A DNA stretch of 64,000 bases from Gammaproteobacteria bacterium (lineage in GTDB: Bacteria > Pseudomonadota > Gammaproteobacteria > Pseudomonadales > Azotimanducaceae): assembly GCA_026707045.1 (NCBI GenBank), contig JAPOXO010000124.1:31707-95706 (forward strand), in the 5' to 3' direction. Made by a program: the position numbers and the translations under genes. The notes beneath the pieces were generated by a model. The model was not told the DNA's origin. It did not search any database and worked only from the letters and a program-made list of their open reading frames with translations. This document shows positions 1 through 9,399 of this stretch, piece after piece. Every line of letters starts with the position of its first letter. Position 1 is the stretch's first letter.

Positions 1-54
1 AGAAAATCGACTTCATTCGCAAAAGGCTCTTATCGAATATTTGCTTCGGTAGGA

Positions 55-2301
55 CTAGTCCTTGTTGACTTGCTGCCTAATCCATTCGGCAAGTTCTTCG
101 TGTCCTCCGGCATATGCCCAACCAACCGCGGTTCCATCAAACGTTGAATCTTTGAGAAGAGGATCTGCCCCGTTTGCAAGCAACAGCTCTACGAGCTGTT
201 TGCTCCCGTTGATCGATGCTTGGTGAATAGCCCTTACTCCGCCCCACAACGTGGCATTAGGATCGATTCCGGCACGCAGCATTCCTTCAACAAATTCTTC
301 ATCGTCCAAGTTTGTCGATTCAATGAACGCCTCTATTGCCATCTTTTCCGACATATCGGCACTCTCGAGAAACACGTCCAAAATCCCAAGGTTTCTTTGA
401 TCCTGCATCTTCACTAGAAACTTCCATCCGTCGCTGACCTCAGCGCCTGCTTTCGCAAGTTTGTGGGTCATTGCCATTGTCAAACCCTGTTCGCGCGGAT
501 GTCCTGAGGACGTCAATAAACCAACAGTATCGTTTCCGGGCCCTCCTCGATACGTATAGGTCAACGCTCGAGAATCGCAACCCAAGTCGTCAATCAAGTA
601 GTCCATGATTTCTAAGATGTTGGTGGGAGTCACCTGCCTCTCACCTTCGAAACCGTTTACGCCCACATAGTTCAGCAAGGTGCAATGGTGAGGTCGAGGC
701 GACCTTGCGTGCGCAAAATGTGGTCGTACGCTGCAAATTTGCTTTAACGCAGCCAAATCACCCGCAGGAATTGCAGAAGCTGCCTTCTCGAATGCATCTC
801 TGTCCGAAAGGGACAGGCACAAATTGGATCGTGGTTCGGTTACTCCTCCTAAGACCTCAATGAGCTCTTCTGAGCAGTTCAAGTCCTCGAGTGCAATGTC
901 TAGTGGCGTGCGTCCTTGGAAGTCCAACAAATTTGGATCAGCACCATTCTCAACTAACAGCTTGCATTTCTGCAGATCACCCAGCAAGGCAGCACCATGT
1001 AGAGCGGTGTAGCCGTCATAGTCAACAGCATTTGGGTTCATACCACCTTCCAACATCAGTTTCATTGCTTGCCTTGATCTTCTGCTTGCCGCATAGCGAA
1101 GCCACAAATGGTCTTCATATCGCCAGTCTTTCGGATCGGGAAGGGTCTTAGCCAAATCGCGAGCTGTTTTAGCTTCACCTGCAAAACACGCTCCTACCCA
1201 ATGATCCACTTCTTTGCATTCTTCGGCGGAGGCACCAAGCTTGTGGAGCAAATTGATGCTTCTTGTTCGATTAAGCGCGACAGCAACTGCCAAAGGAGTT
1301 CGCCCGCAACTGTCGAGCTGAGTCAGCGACGCGCCAGCATCGATTAATGGTTGACACATCGTTGGAAAGCCGTTGGTAACAATGGCTTCATGAAGAGAAC
1401 CACCACGATAACTTAGAGTAGTTTTGTCCCAATTGGGATCAGCACCGGCTTTAAGCAACAACGAAACCATTCTCTTAGAACCGAGATCAATCGCGTGGGG
1501 CAAGGCATGGCATAGATGCCACATGGGTGGTTCTGCTCTCCAAAGCATTCGAAAACACTCCTCGTCTTCTTGCTCGACGGCGTACCACATGGCACTTCCT
1601 TCGTACAGCGTTGGTCCATCGTCTATGTCTGCGCCAGCTTTCAACAATGCAACGACTATACCGTGGTCTTTGCACCGACCAATTGCTCCTCCAAGCACGG
1701 TCAGAAACCCTCGAAGGGTGTCGCTCTCAAAACAGCCAACGGACGGGTCCGCACCAGATTGAATCAGCGACCACACGTTACCGTACCGGTCTTCACGCGA
1801 TCCTGCAGCAGGACTGGCACGGACGCAACAAGCATATGTAAGGGGGTGCCAACCAATTGGACCCATTCGTGTATTTACATCGGACTTTTGAATCCAGTTG
1901 TTAGCCTTTTTGGTTCCAAGTGAAAGTGCGACGCTAGGAGAATCTCTCAGCAGGTGGGTGTGACTCTCGCAAAGTCGTCGAACCTTCCCGGAATTTCCCA
2001 CAAATGCTGCTGCAATGACTGCGCGTTCAAGTGATTCAAAACTCGCCTTTTCCAATTCTTCCAAGACTTTCAGGTGCTCCCATGAATCAAATCCAAGTTC
2101 TTTTGCAACTAACTCTTGCGCCACATCGGAAATCCCCAAGTTTCCGCGTTCAACGCCCAATCGAAGTAATCTATTCTCAAAAACACGTGGTTGAGACCGA
2201 CACATATCCTGTAAAGCGTTGCACCGCTTGTCCAAGACCGACCAATCAAGTGCAGCCACTTGTTTTTCAGTATGTGTGAGAGGTTTTTCCTTTATTTTCA
2301 A
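55..2301 (-). CDS. Ankyrin-repeat protein (748 aa)
   Basis: Large protein of tandem ankyrin repeats, which act as protein-protein interaction scaffolds; no enzymatic domain is visible. Ankyrin consensus pieces such as 'GYTALHGAALLGD', 'GRTPLDIALED' and 'NGADPNLLD' recur, clearest at about residues 160-360 and 410-480, with more degenerate units near the C-terminus ('GVRAIHQASINGSKQLVELLLANGADP'-like, in shorter stretches). The first 80 residues resemble the N-terminal helical region of other bacterial ankyrin proteins. No signal peptide or membrane segment is seen, so it is probably cytoplasmic or exported by a signal-less route. The start is a TTG codon with only a weak upstream purine stretch; a later GTG is possible. 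It lies divergently from nrdA with about 200 bases between. Function and partner are unknown. It is one of three ankyrin genes in the window. Confidence 0.8.
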   Translation of the reverse strand: MKIKEKPLTHTEKQVAALDWSVLDKRCNALQDMCRSQPRVFENRLLRLGVERGNLGISDVAQELVAKELGFDSWEHLKVLEELEKASFESLERAVIAAAFVGNSGKVRRLCESHTHLLRDSPSVALSLGTKKANNWIQKSDVNTRMGPIGWHPLTYACCVRASPAAGSREDRYGNVWSLIQSGADPSVGCFESDTLRGFLTVLGGAIGRCKDHGIVVALLKAGADIDDGPTLYEGSAMWYAVEQEDEECFRMLWRAEPPMWHLCHALPHAIDLGSKRMVSLLLKAGADPNWDKTTLSYRGGSLHEAIVTNGFPTMCQPLIDAGASLTQLDSCGRTPLAVAVALNRTRSINLLHKLGASAEECKEVDHWVGACFAGEAKTARDLAKTLPDPKDWRYEDHLWLRYAASRRSRQAMKLMLEGGMNPNAVDYDGYTALHGAALLGDLQKCKLLVENGADPNLLDFQGRTPLDIALEDLNCSEELIEVLGGVTEPRSNLCLSLSDRDAFEKAASAIPAGDLAALKQICSVRPHFAHARSPRPHHCTLLNYVGVNGFEGERQVTPTNILEIMDYLIDDLGCDSRALTYTYRGGPGNDTVGLLTSSGHPREQGLTMAMTHKLAKAGAEVSDGWKFLVKMQDQRNLGILDVFLESADMSEKMAIEAFIESTNLDDEEFVEGMLRAGIDPNATLWGGVRAIHQASINGSKQLVELLLANGADPLLKDSTFDGTAVGWAYAGGHEELAEWIRQQVNKD

Positions 2302-2391
2302 AGTGTTAAGTGTTCCAATCTATTAATCCTTATTTTGCACACTCAAAATACCGATCCGATGTGTTAGGCTTATGGATCAATCTAACATAAA

Positions 2392-2457
2392 CAAGCACGA
2401 CACTGTATTTTGGTGCTTGCTGGGGGAGACAAACGAGGCCGGGTTGTTGGCGCAACC
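2392..2457 (+). promoter_or_regulatory. Hairpins in the nrdA leader
   Basis: The 207 bases between the ankyrin gene and nrdA contain two inverted repeats. One is CAAGCAC at 2392-2398 pairing with GTGCTTG at 2413-2419 (7 bp, 14-nt loop). The other is GGTTG at 2442-2446 pairing with CAACC at 2453-2457 (5 bp, 6-nt loop). Neither is followed by a T-run, so they do not look like terminators. They may be a structured 5' leader or a protein site. I saw no NrdR-box pair (consensus acaCwAtATaTwGtgt) and no B12-riboswitch core. Role is inferred and uncertain. Confidence 0.3.
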
Positions 2458-2508
2458 AACGTTCTTAGAAGGTGGCTAGCACTATGAGATCGTAGCCGGT
2501 TACACAAC

Positions 2509-5400
2509 ATGAATATCGCTGGGGAAATACGCGTAATCAAGCGCGATGGAAACGTTGTTGCGTTCGATGGAAGCAAGATTGTCGCTGCAATAACAAAGGC
2601 ATTTATTGCGGTCGAAGGTTCGAATTTCGTAACCGCTAGTTCGGTTCGAAGTCAGATACAACAACTGGCGAAGTCCGTATCGGAAAGGATTGGTAGAGGA
2701 AATCCTGACGGCGGAACCGTTGATATTGAAGACATTCAAGATCAAGTCGAACTAGCGCTAATGCGCTCTGAATTGCAGCGCATCGCAAGGGCTTACGTAA
2801 TTTACCGTGAAAAACGGGCAGCTGAACGTCGTGAACGAGAAATCCAAGACTTTCAGCTTTCAGATACAACGATTAGCTTTGTTCGCGCTGACGGCTCCAG
2901 AGCACCTTTGGAAAAGGCAGTGTGGTCCGGTGTCCTGAACGAAATTTGCGGCGGTTTGACCGAAGTCGATCCCGATCGCTTGTTTGAGGCGATGGTTGAA
3001 GACGCACACAACGACATCTCGGAACAAGAAGTGTTTTCGCTGTTGACGATGACAGCACGCTCTCTCATTGAAGAAGAACCCGAATATAGCTTTGTGGCAG
3101 CCCGTGTTCTGTTCGTGACGTTGCGCAATGAAGCTCTTGAATTCCTACTGCCGGATCGATTGTTGCTTAGTTCTAACGTATCCGAACACGACATGGGCGA
3201 TGTGTATGCGAACGCTTTTCCGGCATTTGTTCAACGCGGCATCGACTTAGGGTTTCTTAACCCCGAACTTGCTCAATTTGATCTTGATGCGCTGGCAAAG
3301 AACTTAAGGCCAGAGCGGGACCGACAATTTGCCTACCTTGGATTGCAGACTCTCTACGACCGATATTTCCTGCACAGCGAAGGAACTCGTTTTGAATTGC
3401 CCCAGATTTTTTTCATGCGGGTCGCTATGGGCCTGGCATTGGGCGAGTCATATCGGGAAGAGCGAGCGATAGAGTTCTATGAGACTTTGTCTTCATTCAA
3501 TTTTATGAGTTCGACACCTACCCTATTCAACTCAGGAACTGTCCGTTCACAGTTGTCTTCCTGCTACATCTCAACGGTACCCGACGATTTAGAAGGCATT
3601 TACAACTCGATACATGACAATGCGATGCTCTCAAAGTGGGCCGGCGGGCTGGGCAACGATTGGACTCGAGTTCGTGCTCTTGGTGCATACATTCGAGGTA
3701 CAAACGGCAAGTCTCAAGGGGTTGTTCCGTTCCTCAAGGTAGTCAATGACACTGCGGTTGCGGTCAATCAGGGAGGAAAGCGCAAAGGAGCGGTTTGTTC
3801 CTACTTGGAAACTTGGCATTTAGACATCGAAGAATTCCTTGAACTTCGAAAAAACACAGGAGACGACCGTCGCCGCACTCCAGACATGCATACCGCGAAC
3901 TGGATTCCAGATTTGTTTATGGAACGAGTTTTTCAAAACAAGTCGTGGACGTTGTTTTCACCACACGACGTGCCAGAACTACACGAGCTATATGGCAATG
4001 AGTTTCGGGTTGCTTACGAGAACGCAGAAGCCCGAGCGCGTGCTGGTTCACTCAAACAGCACAAGGTTGTGGATGCAGTCGAATTGTGGAGAAAAATGCT
4101 TACAGCTCTCTTCGAGACTGGACATCCTTGGATTACATTCAAAGATCCCATAAATTTGCGGTCTCCACAACAACACGTGGGAGTTATTCACTCGTCCAAT
4201 CTTTGTACAGAAATAACTCTCAACACAGCTGATGACGAGATTGCCGTTTGCAACCTCGGGTCTGTGAATTTGTCGAATCACATGACCGAACTAGGCGAAT
4301 TGGACTACGAGAAACTGAGAACGACGGTTCGGACAGCCATACGCATGTTGGACAACGTCATTGACATTAACTACTACGCAGTAACTGCCGCTCGAAATTC
4401 AAATGCTCGCCACCGACCCATTGGTTTGGGGATGATGGGCTTCCAAGACGCGCTTTATAAAAAGAGAGTCTCATACTGCAGCCCTGCTGCCGTGCAATTC
4501 GCCGACAACTCTATGGAAGCCATTTCCTACTTTGCGATTGAAGCGTCTTCAGATCTCGCTCAAGAACGAGGAACCTATCACACATACGACAGTTCGTTGT
4601 GGAACAAAGGAACACTACCGATAGATTCACTCAGAGATCTTCAGGAAGTACGCGACAACGCCGAGTACTGCACGTTCGACACCTCCGAAACGATGGATTG
4701 GGATACTTTGCGCTCAAAGGTGAGCGATCAAGGAATGCGGAACTCCAATGTGATGGCGATTGCGCCCACTGCAACCATAGCGAACATTACGGGAGTCACT
4801 CAATCGATTGAACCGACGCTCTTGAACCTTTTTGTCAAGGCAAATCTCTCCGGCAATTTCACTGTTGTGAATCCCTATCTCATCGAAGACTTGAAAAAGA
4901 TCGGAATGTGGGATCGAGTTATGTCAGTCGAGCTTAAAGCCAACAACGGGAGTGTTCAGAAAATTGAACAAATTCCAGAGGATCTCAAAGAACTCTACAA
5001 GACAGCGTTTGAGATCGACCAACACTGGTTAATCGAGTGTGCGTCACGACGACAGAAGTGGATTGATCAATCCCAGTCACTTAATCTGCACCTCGGCATA
5101 GCAGATGGACCAACGTTGGATTCGATGTATCGAAGTGCCTGGAAACTTGGACTGAAGACGACCTATTACCTGCGTACTCTTGGAGCCTCCGACGCTGAGA
5201 AGTCGACGTTAGATGACGACCAATCCCTGATTTCGGTGAAGGCAACACGACCTAAGGAAGCACAAGTAAAGGCACCTGAAGTCGGAGCAAATAGGCCACG
5301 AGAACCGGCCCAGTCAAAAGCTACTACACAAACACAGTCTGATCCAACGCTACCACCATCATGTTCATTTGACGATCCAGACTGTGAGGCCTGTCAATAG
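2509..5400 (+). CDS. nrdA: Class Ia ribonucleoside-diphosphate reductase, alpha subunit
   Basis: Reduces ribonucleoside diphosphates to deoxyribonucleotides together with the radical-generating NrdB. At 963 aa it is longer than E. coli NrdA (761 aa) because it carries two N-terminal ATP-cone domains: residues about 5-95 ('VIKRDGNVVAFDGSKIV') and about 120-205 ('FVRADGSRAPLEKAVW'). This double-cone layout is known from Pseudomonas-type NrdA and implies dATP-dependent allosteric inhibition. The active site is intact: Cys352 ('SSCYIS'), Asn564-Leu-Cys566-Thr-Glu568, and Cys581 ('AVCNLGSVNLS'). The swinging C-terminal pair is Cys959/Cys962 in 'DCEACQ', used for re-reduction by thioredoxin or glutaredoxin. 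About 90 low-complexity residues rich in P, T, K and Q (about 875-945) link the barrel to that tail. nrdB follows on the same strand but only after a 1.5-kb gap holding fitAB on the other strand. Confidence 0.97.
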   Translation: MNIAGEIRVIKRDGNVVAFDGSKIVAAITKAFIAVEGSNFVTASSVRSQIQQLAKSVSERIGRGNPDGGTVDIEDIQDQVELALMRSELQRIARAYVIYREKRAAERREREIQDFQLSDTTISFVRADGSRAPLEKAVWSGVLNEICGGLTEVDPDRLFEAMVEDAHNDISEQEVFSLLTMTARSLIEEEPEYSFVAARVLFVTLRNEALEFLLPDRLLLSSNVSEHDMGDVYANAFPAFVQRGIDLGFLNPELAQFDLDALAKNLRPERDRQFAYLGLQTLYDRYFLHSEGTRFELPQIFFMRVAMGLALGESYREERAIEFYETLSSFNFMSSTPTLFNSGTVRSQLSSCYISTVPDDLEGIYNSIHDNAMLSKWAGGLGNDWTRVRALGAYIRGTNGKSQGVVPFLKVVNDTAVAVNQGGKRKGAVCSYLETWHLDIEEFLELRKNTGDDRRRTPDMHTANWIPDLFMERVFQNKSWTLFSPHDVPELHELYGNEFRVAYENAEARARAGSLKQHKVVDAVELWRKMLTALFETGHPWITFKDPINLRSPQQHVGVIHSSNLCTEITLNTADDEIAVCNLGSVNLSNHMTELGELDYEKLRTTVRTAIRMLDNVIDINYYAVTAARNSNARHRPIGLGMMGFQDALYKKRVSYCSPAAVQFADNSMEAISYFAIEASSDLAQERGTYHTYDSSLWNKGTLPIDSLRDLQEVRDNAEYCTFDTSETMDWDTLRSKVSDQGMRNSNVMAIAPTATIANITGVTQSIEPTLLNLFVKANLSGNFTVVNPYLIEDLKKIGMWDRVMSVELKANNGSVQKIEQIPEDLKELYKTAFEIDQHWLIECASRRQKWIDQSQSLNLHLGIADGPTLDSMYRSAWKLGLKTTYYLRTLGASDAEKSTLDDDQSLISVKATRPKEAQVKAPEVGANRPREPAQSKATTQTQSDPTLPPSCSFDDPDCEACQ

Positions 5401-5504
5401 GCGGTTCAGAAAGTAGCTTCAACAAACTCATGAGTAGAGAGACAACTGGGCGAAACTGAATCGCTTTCACGCAGGTTCGCAAAACGCAGACCAGTCGAGA
5501 ATAG

Positions 5505-5954
5505 CTATCGCAACGGTGCGATCCAAGGATCTATGGTGTCCACTCCGGTATTGCGGAAATCACGCGTGTTTCGTGTCACTATCGAGAGGTTCCGGCTATA
5601 TGCAGCCGCAGCAAGCATTGCATCCGGTAGATGGTCATCCAATGCTTCGCCCCGTCGTTGTTTACGCTCCATTATCAAGGCGCACGACTGTGCATCAGAT
5701 TTAGTCCACTCTACGATCCGGTCTTCAAACAGCACATCGACAGTGTTTTGAAATTGATCAGTAAGAGTGCTTCGACGCCGACTAGAATCGAGTCGCGCGA
5801 TGCCGTTCAATATTTCCCAAACGGTAATTGTGGCCAAACCGAGTCCTTCGTTTGAGATTGAATCCAAAAAGGTTGCTACCCGTCGGTCGGGAAGTGGTCG
5901 CATCATTTCGGATACGACGTTGGAATCTACCAACCACTTGATGGCAACAATCAC
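5505..5954 (-). CDS. PIN-domain toxin (VapC/FitB type)
   Basis: Small ribonuclease-like PIN-domain protein, 149 aa, the expected size for a VapC/FitB toxin. The acidic metal site is complete: Asp10 ('LVDSNVVSE'), Glu47 ('VWEILNG'), Asp111 ('LPDAMLAAAA') and Asp132 ('TRNTRDF'). Toxins of this family cleave RNA and are held inactive by a cognate antitoxin. Translation starts at a GTG that overlaps the antitoxin stop in a GTGA junction, so the two genes are translationally coupled. The module sits between nrdA and nrdB in the opposite orientation. By the 'NVVSEMMRP...ITVWEI' pattern it is closer to FitB (type II, partner of a ribbon-helix-helix FitA) than to the AbrB- or Phd-linked VapCs. The RNA target is not predictable. 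Confidence 0.85.
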   Translation of the reverse strand: MIVAIKWLVDSNVVSEMMRPLPDRRVATFLDSISNEGLGLATITVWEILNGIARLDSSRRRSTLTDQFQNTVDVLFEDRIVEWTKSDAQSCALIMERKQRRGEALDDHLPDAMLAAAAYSRNLSIVTRNTRDFRNTGVDTIDPWIAPLR

Positions 5955-6208
5955 TTTTCATCTTCGTCAACGAACGACAGTGGCTTGTAGCTGTAACGAG
6001 CTAAAGGCAACGACTCAATCCCGTGTTGCTCTCCAAAGAACTTAGCAAAAGCCTCGGAAGGTTTTGGACGGCGTTCAGTCTTGCGTCGCTTTTCGTGTAT
6101 GAGACGGCGGACGAGTTCCTCCATTGACACCCCAAGCTGCTTTGAGTGACGACGGAGCCAGGACTTGTCTGCCGGGTCGATGTCGCGAACTGTAATGCTT
6201 GTGTTCAC
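5951..6208 (-). CDS. FitA-like ribbon-helix-helix antitoxin
   Basis: Antitoxin partner of the adjacent PIN toxin. The N-terminal 45 residues form a ribbon-helix-helix DNA-binding domain ('TSITVRDIDPADKSWLRRHS', then 'GVSMEELVRRLI'). The basic linker and C-terminal tail ('EAFAKFFGEQHGIESLPL') match the toxin-neutralising segment of FitA proteins. The frame opens at a TTG at 6226. I prefer the GTG at 6208 because GGGAG lies 6-7 nt before it, giving an 85-aa protein starting at VNTSITV. The stop overlaps the toxin start by 4 bases. Such antitoxins repress their own operon; an inverted repeat lies about 45 bp upstream. Confidence 0.82.
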   Translation of the reverse strand: MNTSITVRDIDPADKSWLRRHSKQLGVSMEELVRRLIHEKRRKTERRPKPSEAFAKFFGEQHGIESLPLARYSYKPLSFVDEDEK

Positions 6209-6250
6209 CTGGATTCTCCCGCTCAAAGCGAATCCCTAAAAGGGTGCGAG

Positions 6251-6287
6251 AATTTGACGTTATGCTAGCAAAATTTGCAGTCAAATT
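6251..6287 (-). promoter_or_regulatory. Candidate promoter/operator of fitAB
   Basis: A perfect 8-bp inverted repeat, AATTTGAC (6251-6258) and GTCAAATT (6280-6287), encloses the self-complementary octamer TGCTAGCA and lies just upstream of the antitoxin gene. On the minus strand the right arm contains TTGACT (6284-6279), a good -35 hexamer, followed after 16 bp by the weak -10 TAACGT. A site where repeat and promoter overlap suits autorepression by the FitA-FitB complex. This is inference from position and symmetry. Confidence 0.4.
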
Positions 6288-6952
6288 GAATATTTTGGCA
6301 GACGTGTGATGAAAGTCATAGTAACGATGTGCAAGAGCAGCACCACAACTACATTGGTTTATATGAAACGGAGAACTACTGAGAGAATCTAGCCACTATG
6401 AGACTCTTTGGCGTGACGGGGTGACAGCGCGAGTACCGGTGTACGAAAAATCAATCAAACGCCAATCCCTAAGTATCTTCCATCAAATAGGGCAAATAAG
6501 CGTACTATCAGCATTCGAAGAGTAAATCTGACCCCTCGTTGGCGAACCACTAATTTGGGCATGTTCAATGCCACGATTTTCAATAGTTAATCGCTATGTG
6601 TCGTAACTCTGTTGTGACCACACACTTGGACAACGTCTAAGAACTACGAGCAAGCTAGGCTAGAGGTAAATTGCAACGATTCACCGTTACCGACTTCGAC
6701 AACGACTTGCTCACATTGCTCGAACTGCAGCTTGGTTCGTCGTTTCTTCGCACATTGACGCACTGTTACAGGAGCTTCGGACGAGCATAATACGCTCAGT
6801 GTGAATGCCACTAATTCACAGTTGGTTTGACCTGTTAGTACTTCTCATATCCGGCTCCAACAACCCTAGAAATCGACGTGAAGATTTTGTTAACATGTCG
6901 GTTTCAATCAGAGCACTAGAGACCATAAGAGAATGGGGAGGGAATCAACGGA
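6288..6952. other. Intergenic region between fitAB and nrdB
   Basis: About 665 bases without a convincing gene. Short open frames here (for example 6805-7002, plus) have no homology that I recognise and run into nrdB in another frame. I see no tRNA, strong terminator or repeat. The nrdB promoter should lie here. TTGACC near 6828 followed by TATCCG is a possible but poor sigma-70 pair (15-bp spacing). The clear signal is the Shine-Dalgarno run GGGGAGGG about 10 nt before the nrdB ATG. Confidence 0.5.
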
Positions 6953-8161
6953 ATGCTGACTTGGGACGAAGACAAGGACGTATCGGAATCGAGAACAGCT
7001 GAAACCCGTTTGCCGCCGATTAACAACGGTATACAAAAAGGGCAAAACAATCGCTTGGATACGAATCACCGACAAAACCAACAACACATCGCGTCTGAAT
7101 TGAGCGCGACACCAGAATCCAGCCATACGGAAGTGGAAGACTTTGAGCGAGTCACTGTTGATCAGAAGCGCATCATCAATTGTCGTGCTGACCTCAATCA
7201 GTTGGTTCCATTCAAGTACGACTGGGCATGGAAAAAGTACCTTCAGGGGTGCAACAACCACTGGATGCCTCAGGAAATCAACATGAACGCCGACGTTGCT
7301 CTCTGGAAATCCACGGATGGATTGTCCGATGATGAAAGGCGCATTGTTAAGAGAAGCTTAGGATTCTTCTCGACTGCGGATTCCTTGGTTGCGAACAATC
7401 TCGTTCTAGCGATATATCGACTGATCACAAATCCCGAATGTCGCCAGTACTTGCTTCGCCAGGCATTTGAGGAAGCCATACATACTCATGCGTACCAGTA
7501 CTGCATCGAGTCATTAGGTATGGACGAAGGCGAGATCTTCAACATGTATCACGAGATTCCATCTGTAGCTCGAAAGGCGTCCTGGGCTCTCAACTACACA
7601 AAGGAGCTGTCCGATCCGACGTTTAGTACAGGTACTCCGGAAACCGACAAGACGCTGCTGAAGAATCTAATTGCGTTTTACTGCGTGTTGGAAGGGATTT
7701 TCTTTTATTGCGGGTTTTCTCAAATTTTGGCTATGGGTCGTCAAAACAAGATGGTCGGAACGTCAGAACAATTTCAGTACATCTTGCGAGACGAGTCCAT
7801 GCACATGAACTTTGGAATTGATCTAATAAACACTGTGATCGAAGAAAACCCACATGTCTGGGACGATGAGATGCAAACTCTCGCCACCAACATGATCGTT
7901 GAAGGAACCGAACTTGAAGTAGCGTACGCTCATGACACCATGCCTCGCGGCATTCTCGGCATGAATGCACGCAAGATGACAGAATATCTCCAGTACATTG
8001 CCAATCGCAGACTAAACAGTATTGGATTGCCGCGCTACTACAGTGGCGTCTCGAATCCATTCCCGTGGATGTCGGAAGTTATGGATCTCAAGAAAGAGAA
8101 GAATTTCTTTGAGACTCGCGTAATTGACTATCAAACGGGCGGCGCACTATCGTGGGACTGA
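6953..8161 (+). CDS. nrdB: Class Ia ribonucleoside-diphosphate reductase, beta (radical) subunit
   Basis: R2 subunit that houses the diiron-tyrosyl radical cofactor used by NrdA. All six iron ligands and the radical tyrosine can be placed, with the E. coli spacing kept within each ligand pair: Asp143, Glu174, His177 ('FEEAIHTH'), Tyr181 ('HAYQYC'), Glu247 ('LEGIFFY'), Glu281 and His284 ('DESMHMNF'). Length is 402 aa, slightly above E. coli NrdB, because of a polar N-terminal extension of about 60 residues, rich in N, Q, T and E. The start has a strong GGGGAGGG ribosome site. It is not directly joined to nrdA; a reverse fitAB pair and 0.7 kb of apparently non-coding DNA separate them, so it probably has its own promoter. 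No YfaE-type ferredoxin follows. Confidence 0.97.
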   Translation: MLTWDEDKDVSESRTAETRLPPINNGIQKGQNNRLDTNHRQNQQHIASELSATPESSHTEVEDFERVTVDQKRIINCRADLNQLVPFKYDWAWKKYLQGCNNHWMPQEINMNADVALWKSTDGLSDDERRIVKRSLGFFSTADSLVANNLVLAIYRLITNPECRQYLLRQAFEEAIHTHAYQYCIESLGMDEGEIFNMYHEIPSVARKASWALNYTKELSDPTFSTGTPETDKTLLKNLIAFYCVLEGIFFYCGFSQILAMGRQNKMVGTSEQFQYILRDESMHMNFGIDLINTVIEENPHVWDDEMQTLATNMIVEGTELEVAYAHDTMPRGILGMNARKMTEYLQYIANRRLNSIGLPRYYSGVSNPFPWMSEVMDLKKEKNFFETRVIDYQTGGALSWD

Positions 8162-8221
8162 AAAACTCTTAGGCCTGATCGATTCTGTTACAGGCTGGTT
8201 TCTTGCAGTCTTCTGTGAAAT

Positions 8222-9142
8222 CTAGTTATTTGATGTCTGTTCCTTAATCCATTGCAAACTGAGTTGCAGTTCGTCCACAAAGCGTTCGGGTTGGTCTAAA
8301 AATACGTGATGTCGGGCGTCGGCTATTGATACCGATCGCAACGGATCAGGAATCAAGGACACCGTGTACTCGTGTGTTGCCTGGGTGTACGATTCACTCT
8401 CTGCGCCGTAAATGATCGATACTGGAAGACTAAGGTTTTTGTAATCCGCTGTGGAAGCTTCAATGTCTGTTAGAGCCAATGGCAAATCTGAATCAAACTT
8501 CCAAGTGAAAGCATCTCCTTCAACTCTTTCAACAGAGTTCCTGGCGATATAGTGCAGCAGATAGTGGTTGGCAACAGGTTGTGCGGGAAATAGTCGAAAT
8601 CTTGATTCTGCGACTTCTCGACTAGGATAGAGCTTTGGACGGCCCGCCCGTGGCATTGAATCCTCTAGATTTCGCTCCGGCTCCTCTGGGTCGTGCACAC
8701 CAGAGTCCACCAATACAAGCCCTCCGAATCTATCTGGCCAAGCATTAATTGCCTTAGTCGCCATACGACCCCCAAGGCTATGACCTACCAGAATTGTTGC
8801 TTCATCTAGGCATGCAGCGTCCGCAACTGCAAGAATTTCGTGTGCGTATGTTGCGCTTGTGTATTCGTAGCGATGATCTGAATCGCCCATTCCCGTAAAG
8901 TCCATAGCAAGAACTCGAGAACATGCAGAAACCTGCGGCGCAATGAAATCCCACCATCGCGCGTGCGCAAATAGTCCGTGAAGGAACAAAATACAGCTGC
9001 TCCCTGTATCGTCAATCTCCCACTCTCGATAAGTCACCTCACATTCGTCGACTTCAACTGTATGTTCCAATGCAGGTGTCTCTACCGCTTGCCAGAACCA
9101 GTCTGGAATCGATTGTGGTTGATTCCTATCCCAACGAGCCAT
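8222..9142 (-). CDS. Alpha/beta-hydrolase fold protein
   Basis: A 306-aa cytoplasmic alpha/beta hydrolase. The oxyanion-loop motif is 'LFLHGLFAHARWWD', the nucleophile elbow is 'GHSLGG' (serine nucleophile), the acid probably follows in 'IIYGAESESY', and the catalytic histidine is in 'DARHHVFLDQPERF', as in esterases and C-C bond hydrolases. The substrate cannot be deduced. It is convergent with nrdB (60 bases between stops) and divergent from the DUF349 gene. Confidence 0.85.
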   Translation of the reverse strand: MARWDRNQPQSIPDWFWQAVETPALEHTVEVDECEVTYREWEIDDTGSSCILFLHGLFAHARWWDFIAPQVSACSRVLAMDFTGMGDSDHRYEYTSATYAHEILAVADAACLDEATILVGHSLGGRMATKAINAWPDRFGGLVLVDSGVHDPEEPERNLEDSMPRAGRPKLYPSREVAESRFRLFPAQPVANHYLLHYIARNSVERVEGDAFTWKFDSDLPLALTDIEASTADYKNLSLPVSIIYGAESESYTQATHEYTVSLIPDPLRSVSIADARHHVFLDQPERFVDELQLSLQWIKEQTSNN

Positions 9143-9399
9143 TTTTCCAATCCTCCGCCACTCGGATGACCAACGGGCAATTCAGCCAAGCAATTCTTCA
9201 AAAAAGAACTTCAAAACAATCTCTCGAGCAACATTCAAAGTTGCAACACCAAGAGACTGTTCGGAATGCAACCTTTTGTAACATATTGCGTTCGAAGCAG
9301 GTTTGTAGGAGCCTGCTACGAATTGCCGCATAGCTTGCTAACGCAGCTACTCAAATGCTTGTGGGAGTCGCCAACACAAGCAACACTAGGTATGTATGC

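Noticed and set aside
824..1923. Open frames on the plus strand inside the first ankyrin gene
   Set aside because: They are shadows of the minus-strand ankyrin frame; repetitive, low-complexity translations.
6805..7002. Small plus-strand open frame upstream of and overlapping nrdB
   Set aside because: Overlaps the nrdB start in another frame, has no ribosome site and no recognisable family.
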